Source of the DNA: Balaenoptera acutorostrata
Taxonomy: Eukaryota; Chordata; Mammalia; Artiodactyla; Balaenopteridae
DNA length: 64,000 nt
Direction: 5' to 3'
NCBI RefSeq assembly: GCF_949987535.1
Contig: NC_080064.1
Coordinates: 128,926,708-128,990,707, forward strand
A program made the translations under genes and the position numbers. Shown here piece by piece: positions 56,802 to 64,000 of the stretch (the first letter of the stretch is position 1; each line of letters opens with the position of its first letter). The notes beneath the pieces are model-generated. The model was not told the DNA's origin. It ran no database searches and was given only the letters and a program-made list of their open reading frames with translations.

Positions 56802-56882
56802 TGGGTTGGCCAAAAAGTTCGTTTGGGTTTTTCTGTAACATCTTATGGACAAACCCAAATGAAATTTTTGGCCAACCCAATA
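56802..56882. mobile_element. Palindromic mariner-type mini-element (cetartiodactyl)
   Basis: About 80 bp, nearly all inverted repeat: 'gggttggccaaaaagttcg' with its partner 'aaatttttggccaaccca', so the RNA would fold into a long hairpin. It ends in TA on the right. It matches from memory the ends of the bovine mariner family. It lies about 220 bp past the TIPRL poly(A) signal. Confidence 0.8.
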
Positions 56883-56987
56883 CTTCTGTGGATGTTTTAA
56901 TTAGCCATTGTTTTCTCTATGATAGGTTAATGCTTTCTGTTTTTGAAAATATAAATACTTGTGGTATGTATCATTCCATTTAGTTTT

Positions 56988-57324
56988 TTTTTTTTTTTTT
57001 TTTTTAAATTAGAAGACTATCCTTTATTTATTTATTTTTGCTGTGTTGGGTCTTCGGTTCGTGCGAGGGCTTTCTCCAGTTGCGGCAAGCGGGGACCACT
57101 CTTCATTGCGGTGTGGGGACCGCTCTTCATCGCAGTGCGCGGGCCTTCTCTCCATCGCGGCCCCTCCCGTTGCGGGGCACAGGCTCCAGACGCGCAGGCT
57201 CAGCAATTGTGGCTCACGGGCCCAGCTGCTCCGCGGCATGTGGGATCTTCCCAGACCAGGGCTCGAACCCGTGTCCCCTGCATTAGCAGGCAGATTCTCA
57301 ACCACCGCGCCACCAGGGAAGCCC
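56988..57324 (-). mobile_element. Long CHR-type SINE with duplicated 24 bp block
   Basis: Minus-strand copy with a T-rich (+ strand) tail and the tandem 'cgctcttcatcgc' blocks. Target duplication 'ccatttagtttt' at 56976-56987 and 57325-57336. Confidence 0.94.
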
Positions 57325-57391
57325 CCATTTAGTTTTAAGTACTGTCCAATATGGTGCTAGGTACAGGGGTTACAGTAATGAAGAGATTATT

Positions 57392-57860
57392 CAGTTGGCC
57401 CTCTGTATCTTCAGGTTCTGCATCTGCAGATTCAACCCATCATGGATTGAAATATTGAAAAAAAAATTCCATGGGACTTCCCTGGTGGTCCAGTGGTTAA
57501 GACTCCGTGCTCCCAATGCAGGGGGCACAGGTTCAATCCCTGGTCGGGGGAACTAAGATCCTGCATGCACCGCAGCGTGGCAAAAAAAAAAAAAAAAAAA
57601 AATTCCAAAAAGCAAAACTTGAATTTGCGGTGAACCCGGCAGCTATTTACATAGCATTTACATTGTATTTACAACTATCTACATAGCCTTTACATTGTAT
57701 TAGGTATTCTAAGTAATTTAGAGATGATTTAAAGTATATGGGAGGATGTGTGTAGGTTATATGCAAATACACCGTTTTATATAAGGTACTTGAGTATCCT
57801 CAGATTTTGGTGGGAGGAGGGGACTGGAGTCAATCCTCTGTGGATACTGAGGGATGACTG
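57392..57860. mobile_element. Tigger/MER2-type DNA transposon interrupted by a SINE
   Basis: Starts 'cagttggccctctgtatctt' and ends 'gtggatactgagggatgact', with inner phrases 'gcatttacattgtatt' and 'gatgatttaaagtatatggg'. A TA follows the right end. Non-coding relic of a pogo-like element. Confidence 0.8.
57472..57601 (+). mobile_element. Short CHR-type SINE
   Basis: Head 'tgggacttccctggtggtcc', B-box-like 'aggttcaatccc', tail of about A(20). Flanked by 'attcca' (57466-57471, 57602-57607) plus shared A runs. Inserted in the Tigger element. Confidence 0.92.
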
Positions 57861-59387
57861 TACTATATGTCTTCATGGAGTTAAAGTCTAATGGAGGAGA
57901 CAAAGTAAAAATAATTACAAAGTTTAGTAATCGCAATGACAGAAATAATACTGACTTTAAAGAGAATAACAAAATCACCTTTGGTAGCAGTAGTCAGAGT
58001 TCTACCTGGAAAAGCATGTAGAAAGCCTCAAGAGAATGTCACTCCTAACTTACCCAGGAGCAAAACCTGGGTAATCTATACAATTACAGTTTTTCTTGAG
58101 CATATCAGACAGCTGAGGTTGCAAAGCAAAGTAAACTAAATCCCAAAGAGTGATAAGCCCTCCAACAAGAGGTGGAAACTACCAATCATCTCATCTTAGA
58201 GCATGAGAGAAACAGGTGGCCACTGTACAAGCAGGTAAGAAAAAAATCAACTAAAATTTTAATAAATTCTGAAAGGCTTAGTATGGGCTAGTTTGTCAGT
58301 TTGGAAGAGCTGAGAGTCTCAAATAAGAGGACTTCATACACTCACACAGGTTCTATCCCAAGGGCCTACCCCAGTGCTCACAAGAAACACTGGGGCAGGG
58401 CAGGGGACCAGAAAGTCCCTGTCAGTGGTTCAAGCATGCAGGAGGTAATTGGCTGCTGCTGAGGGATAGGTATGAAACTCTGCCCATTTTTCTTAGACCC
58501 CTCTTTTGAAGGATACAAAAGACTTAAGCTGCTGTGGGAAGAGCAACAAATCATATCACCCCCCAGGACCCCAGCAAAATCCATTATTTCTGGGGGAGGA
58601 ATAAAAGCAAAACCCATCTGCTTCTGGGAGGAGGAATGGGAAATGCTCTGCCTTCAGGCCACGAAGAACCATTACTGCTGGAGAAGGAGTATAAGCAAGT
58701 AACCTCTGACTTCGGAGGAGGAACAAAAACCTGGGCCCAGGATACTACATGGATAGCAAAAAGAGAAGTCTACCACTGGGAGATGGGCATGAAATTCACA
58801 CAACAGTAGAATGCACATTGTTTTCAAGTGCATCTAGAATGTTCACCAAGATAGAGAATATTCTAAGCCATAAAACCTCAACAAATAAAACACTTGAAAT
58901 CTTGTGAATTATGTTCTCTGACCATAACAGAATTAAACTAGCAAAAACCAGTAACAGAAAGATATCTGGAAAATACCCAAATACCTCTGATGAGAGAAAG
59001 AAGTAAAGAGAGACAAATACCGTGATCATAGAATGAAAGACTCAAGATGTTAATATGCCGGTTCTCCCCAGATTGGCCTACAGAATCAATGTAATCCCAT
59101 TCAAAATCCTAGGTGGCTTTTTCATTAGACATTTATAAGATGATTCTAATATGTGTGGAAATCCAAAGAATCTAGAACAGCCAAAACAATTTTGAAAAAG
59201 AATAAAGTTGGAGGACTCAAATTACCTGATTTCAACACTTAGAGCTACAGTAGTCAAGACCACATGACAATTGTTTTAGGATAGACATACAGATGAATGG
59301 AACAGAATAGTAAATCAAGAAAGAGACCTAAAGATCTATCTTGAACAAAAATGCCAAGGTAATTCAGTGGAGAAACGTTAGTCTTTT

Positions 59388-59617
59388 TTTTTTTTTAACA
59401 TTTAAAAATATTTTTATTGAAGTATAGTTGATTTACTATGTTGTGTTAGTTCCAAGTGTACAGCAAAGTGATTCAGTTATATATATATGTATATATGTAC
59501 ACATACATACATATATATATTCTTTTTCAGATTTTTTTCCCTTATAGGTTATTACAAAATATTGAGTATAGTTCCCTGTGCTATACAGTAGGTCCTTGTT
59601 TATTTTATATGAAATGA
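59388..59617 (-). mobile_element. Short 5'-truncated L1 3' UTR insertion
   Basis: Reverse L1 3' end ('tattgaagtatagttgattt', 'aggtccttgtttatttta') with an inner (TA/CA)n patch. Target duplication 'tagtctttt' at 59379-59387 and 59618-59626 within the older L1. Confidence 0.85.
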
Positions 59618-60543
59618 TAGTCTTTTCAACAAATGTACTGGAACAATTAGATGACCACATGCAAAAAAAATTTTTTTTGAACCTTATCTCACACCATGTA
59701 CAAAAATTAAATCATAGACCTCAATGTAAAACCTAAAATTATGAAAGTTGTGGAGGTAAACAAAGATCTTAGTGACTTTAGGTAGGCAAATATTTCTTCA
59801 ATAAAACACAGAAAGCATTGAACATAAAGAGAAAAAAATGATAAAATGGCCTTCATTAAAATGAAAAACTACTCTTTGAAAGATACTGTTAAGGATATCA
59901 ATGGATAACCCACATACTGGAAGAAAATATTTGTAAGATAGGTATCTGATAAAGGACTTATATCCAGAATATATAAAGAACTCAACTCAATAATAAGACA
60001 AATAATCCAATTTAAAAAGTTGTGGATGGTAAATAAGCATATGAAAAGATGCTAAAAATTCATCAGTTATTAGACAAATACAAATGAAAACTTCAGTGAG
60101 ATATCACTACACCTATTATAATAGCTAAAATTTTAAAATCTGACAATACCAATTGGCAGTGAAGATGTGAAACAGCTGCAATCTCACACACACATTGCCA
60201 GGGAGAATGTGAAATGGTTCAACCACTTTGGAAAACAGTTTGGCAGTTTCATAAAAACTTTCACTTACCATTCAACCCAGTAATCCCACTCCTAGAGAAA
60301 TAAAACGTGTCAACACAAAGGCCTATATACAAATGTTTGTAACAACTTTATTCATAATTGCTAAAAACTGGAAACAATCCAAATGTCCAGATAAACAAAT
60401 TATGGTGCATCTTTACTACTCAGCAATAAAATGGAACTAAGTACTAATACATGCAACTACATGGGTGAATCTCAAAACCATTATGCTAAGTGAAAGCAGC
60501 CAAGCATGAAAGACTATGCACTGTATGATTTCATATATATAGC

Positions 60544-61017
60544 TGTATTAGGGCTCTCCAGAGAAATAGAACCAATAGGAGATATATACATGTATAAAAG
60601 AGATTTGTTACATGAAATTGGCTCATGTGATAATGGAGGCTGAAAACTCCCAAGATCTATAGTCAGCAAGCTAGAGACCAAGGAGACCCAATGGGGTAAA
60701 TTCCAGTCTGAAAGCCAGCCCCAAGAAGAGCCCATGTTTCAGTTCAAGTCCAAAGGTAGGAAAAGACCTTTGTCCCAGCTCAAGGTAGCCAGGCAGGAGG
60801 AGCCCATTTTTATTCAGGCTTTTTGTTCTATTTAGGTCTTCAACTGATTGGATATGGCCCACCAACATTAGGGGGGACAATTGGCTTTACTCAGTCTACA
60901 TATTCAAATGTCAATCTCTCAGAAACATCCTCACAGACACACCCAGGGTAATGTCTGAACAAATGTCTGGGCACCCTTCTGGCCCATACAAGTTGATATA
61001 TAGAATTAACCATCACA
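60544..61017. mobile_element. Solo LTR (TG...CA), 474 bp, inside the old L1
   Basis: Begins TGTATTAGGGCTCTCCAGAG and ends 'attaaccatcaca', a very common mammalian LTR type. The flanking 5-mers atagc and acggc differ by two transitions, compatible with an old 5 bp duplication (ERVL/MaLR style). No internal region. Confidence 0.75.
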
Positions 61018-61259
61018 ACGGCATTCTGGAAAAGGCAGACTTATTGGGCAGGAATCAGATAAATGGTTGCAAGAGAAAGGGAGATTACTGAACACAAAGG
61101 GATATGAGGGAAGTTTGGGGGAGGTGATGGAATATGCCATATTTTTATGTGGTGGTAGTTACATGACCATATAGGTCTCTCAGAACTCATTGAATTGTAC
61201 ACATAAAATGGGCGAATTTCCTTATATGTAATTATACCTCAATAAACATGAATTTAAAA

Positions 61260-62760
61260 ACAAAAAGAATTTGAGGAGCAATTTAAAAAACAAGAAGAGT
61301 TGGTCTGGGAGCTATTCTGAGGACATGGCATTTAAACTAAAACCTGAAGGGTGAAAATAATTTAGCCATTTGATTTGTTTGGGAGTGGGAAGAGATTTCT
61401 AAGAGAGGAACAGTATGAGAAAAGTCTTCGAGGTAGGAAAGACTGGCAAATTCATGGAAGTGGAGAGAGCTGGGTTGCTTGAACACAAAGTGAGGTTAGA
61501 GAAACTGGTTAAGGCCAGATCATTTAAGGGTTTATGGTCCATGTTTAAGGAGGATAGGTTTTGATGCAATGAGAAACAATGAGAAGTTAAGCATGGAGGC
61601 AAGTGATCTGACATATTTTCCGTTCACTTTAGCTGTGATGTGGGGATGAGTTGAAGGTGTGAAGAGGCAAAGCAGAGAATCAATAAAGGAGACCATAGCA
61701 GTAGGCCAGGTGAGGGGTGATGCCATTTGAACTATGCTTGCAGCAGTGCTTATTAAGAAAACTGGACTCAAACTATACTTTTAAAGTTGAATTCATTGGG
61801 TTTTCTGATAAATTCAACATGAGGAATGGAGGAAATGGAGGAATGAAGGGGGACATTTAAGTTTTTTTTTGACCAAGTAGGGAGATATTGGTGCTATGCA
61901 ATGTGACGGGGACAGAAAGGAGAGACAAATTTAGAGCAATGAAAGTTCTGTTTGAACACGGGAGGTCTGGAATGCCTTTGAGATGTCCAAGTGGAAATGT
62001 TTAATGTGTAGTTTAATGGGTAATGAAATCTGTAGCTCAATGGGGACTTCCCTGGTGGTCCAGTGGTTAAGAATCCGCCTTCCAATGCAGGGGATACGGG
62101 TTCAATCCCTGGTCAGGGAACTAAGATCACACATGCCCTGAGGAAGCCCACGTGCCGCAGCGAAAGACCCCGCATGCCGCAACAAAGATCCCACATGCCG
62201 CAACTATGACCCGACTCAGCCAAATAAATAAGTAAATAAATATTTTTTAAAAAGACAGAAAAGTTATCGCCAATATAGATAACATTTAAAGTCATAGCAA
62301 TGAATGAGATCGCTTTGAGAATTTTTTAAGGAAATGAAGAAGGTCTTGCGGGGATCCCTGAGCAACACTTGCACATCAGAGACGGGAGAAAGAACAGCCA
62401 GTGAGTAGATAGAAACCAGGGGAGAGCAGTAGAACCCAAGGGAAGAGCAGAATATTTAAAGGTAGGAGTTGTCATTTGTGGGGAATGCTGTCAAGGCAAC
62501 TAGTAAGGGGACAGGGGTTTCTAATGGCAGCATGGAGGTATAGCTGGTTTTGATACAGTCTTGGGGGAGTAGTGATGGCAGAAGCCAGACTGGACCGTGA
62601 AAAGCAAATGTAGAAAGGATAGAGCTTTCAGCAAAGCTGCCTTCACAGAAACGGGCTGGTAGCTGTGGTGTTGCTGGGACAGTCACATCTATGGGAATAG
62701 TCCTGTAATCAGACTGGTGATTCAGGAGAGGGTATAACCAGTGGAACAATCAGTATTATT
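61260..62760 (-). repeat. Reverse L2 LINE, split by a SINE
   Basis: Long antisense L2-like stretch: 'ggccagatcatttaagggtt', 'ttttgatgcaatgagaaac', 'gcagtaggccaggtgagggg', 'gagatgtccaagtggaaatg', then after the SINE 'gggatccctgagcaacactt'. No open frame. Confidence 0.55.
62042..62256 (+). mobile_element. CHR-type SINE
   Basis: Head 'ggacttccctggtggtccag', B-box-like 'gggttcaatccc', A-rich tail. A target duplication is not evident, so limits are approximate. Confidence 0.88.
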
Positions 62761-62853
62761 GTAAGTGAAGCGATTGAAAGCCTCATGCTTTATACTCGTT
62801 TAATCAGCCATTTCTCACAATAACTTTGTAAAGAATTATTATTAAGTCTATCA

Positions 62854-63138
62854 GGGGCTTCCCTGGTGGCGCAGTGGTTGAGAATCTGCCTGCCAATGCA
62901 GGGGACACGGGTTCGAGCCCTGGTCCGGGAAGATCCCACATGCCGCAGAGCAACTAAGCCTGTGTGCCACAACTACTGAGCCCGCGAGCCACAATTGCTG
63001 AGCCTGCACGTCTGGAGCCTGTGCTCCGCAGCCAGAAAGGCTGCGATAGTGAGAGGCCCACGCACCGCGATGAAGAGTGGCCCCCGCTTGCCGCAACTAG
63101 AGAAAGCCCTCGCACAGAAATGAAGACCCAACACAGCC

Positions 63139-63169
<31 letters not shown>

Positions 63170-63220
63170 AGAGAATCCATTCTCACATTTCAGCGGCTCA
63201 GCTTTAAAAAAAAAAAAAAA
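62854..63220 (+). mobile_element. Long CHR-type SINE with 3' extension and second poly(A)
   Basis: SINE body to A(26) at 63139-63164, then 41 bp of non-SINE sequence (63165-63205), then A(15) at 63206-63220. The target duplication 'aagtctatca' (62844-62853 and 63221-63230) lies outside the second poly(A), so the 41 bp arrived with the SINE. Confidence 0.92.
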
Positions 63221-63230
63221 AAGTCTATCA

Positions 63231-64000
63231 AAATAAGGTTCCAGATAACACTGGTTCCAAAAACCAGAAATCATCTAGTTTCTTTCCTTACATGCTTAAC
63301 CACATAGCCTCCCTCAGGCATTTACAGAACATCAGAGGCTTTCCCTAATCTTTCCTAGGGGCGCACGCTTAGTTGTGCCTAGGATGTAATACTGTAATAC
63401 TCCTGTGAATGTGAGCCCTGTTCTTGCTTTGGGGCTTCACTGAGTTGCACTGTAACTATTAGGTCAGGCGGTGCTTATGGGAAATCTGCCTGCCCTGGTA
63501 TCATCTCCAGGAAACACGTTTAGGTGTGCGGGTTTTCCTACTCAGGATGTATTTAGGGCACTGGCAGAGAAACACCCGTGTGGCTTTGAAGGCTGGACTA
63601 GTGTTAGAGTGACAGGCCTCTGTGTGAGCGTGAGACCTGATTCTGTCAGAGATAGAAATAAAAGCTCGTTACAGTAAATATCACCCCTGTCTGGTTTGGG
63701 TTTTCTGCAAAGCATAGCCTGAGACCAGCACTAAGATGCAGGTAGTTGGGAGGTGATCTCAGGAAGAACACACAAGTGAGAACGTGGAGAAAGGGAGATA
63801 GGGAGGCAAGGCAAAATGGGGTGTAATGAATGAGCAGGTTACCTCTTGCTGGAGACTTCTGAGATGCTTTGTCCCAAAGAACGTGCCTTGGATTGTTCCA
63901 GCAGAGGAGGGGGGCCTGGGGCATTTATAATCCCATCCCACTGGACCTGGCTCCAGGGGATAGCTCCCCCCTTAACTGCCATACCCCAGCACACACACAC
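63231..64000. other. 3' intergenic edge, possible LTR-derived
   Basis: About 63470-63990 has LTR-like features, including an AATAAA at 63656 and a run ending 'cccagcacacacacac' at the window edge, but no clear TG/CA limits. No gene recognised. Confidence 0.35.

Larger units (their letters stand above)
57950..61255 (+). mobile_element. Internally deleted old L1, interrupted twice
   Basis: 57950-58790 resembles an L1M 5' region ('cacctttggtagcagtagtc', 'gtaatctatacaattacagt'). 58800-60540 is from the ORF2 part ('cctacagaatcaatgtaatc', 'ataaaatggccttcattaaa'). 61018-61255 is the 3' terminus ('tgaattgtacacataaaatg', 'ttatacctcaataaac'). ORF1 and much of ORF2 are missing. A reverse L1 piece and an LTR are nested inside. 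Confidence 0.7.

Noticed and set aside
56961..57360. Several open frames of 80-120 aa at 56961-57360, 695-1411, 39322-39694 and 62851-63274
   Set aside because: All read through CHR-type SINEs; the same peptides recur at each SINE copy and are translation artefacts of GC-rich repeat sequence.
56581..64000. Possible first exon of SFT2D2 downstream, expected from human synteny
   Set aside because: No CpG island or matching coding exon is seen before the window ends.

Overview
This is mammalian nuclear DNA, almost certainly from a cetacean (whale or dolphin). At least fourteen SINEs of the cetartiodactyl CHR type (tRNA-Glu-derived, with heads reading 'cttccctggtgg..cagtgg') are spread through the window. 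Most carry clean target-site duplications. The long ~300 bp form, with its 'gatgaagagtgg' block, is typical of cetaceans. No BovB LINE or Bov-tA/ART2A element was recognised, which argues against a ruminant. The species assignment is an inference from repeats.

The only protein-coding gene I can support is TIPRL (TIP41-like regulator of PP2A-type phosphatases and TOR signalling). It is on the + strand and complete, with seven coding exons between 20732 and 54431, all flanked by GT-AG introns. The joined reading frame is 272 codons plus stop, the length known for mammalian TIPRL. A CpG-rich, TATA-less promoter with CRE-like, ETS-like and GC-box motifs lies at about 20370-21110. The 3' UTR runs to a poly(A) signal at 56558. 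The 5' UTR holds a potential upstream ORF that ends on the main start codon (ATGA overlap).

Layout: 1-20.3 kb is the 5' intergenic region. In human the neighbour on this side is GPR161, but no GPR161 exon is visible here. This region holds a mosaic of old L1 pieces, two LTRs or LTR-like insertions, SINEs, MIR/L2 relics, an RPL32 processed pseudogene and a second retrocopy of unknown parent with an 18 bp duplication. 20.4-56.6 kb is TIPRL. Its introns 3 and 4 (7.5 and 15.9 kb) are expanded by SINEs, hAT/MER1-type DNA transposons, an LTR and a nearly full-length but inactive L1. 56.6-64 kb is 3' intergenic sequence with a palindromic mariner relic, a Tigger/MER2 element, a multiply interrupted L1 and more SINEs. 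In human SFT2D2 is the next gene, but none of its exons was recognised.

I see no evidence of an undescribed biochemical system. The points most worth a second look are small: a 40 nt tailless 5S rRNA retropseudogene inside the intronic L1, a SINE with a 3' extension bounded by a second poly(A), two SINEs sharing one target site, a mariner hairpin that could give rise to a small RNA just downstream of TIPRL, and the overlapping upstream ORF of TIPRL. Repeat family names are from memory of consensus sequences and should be confirmed by RepeatMasker.
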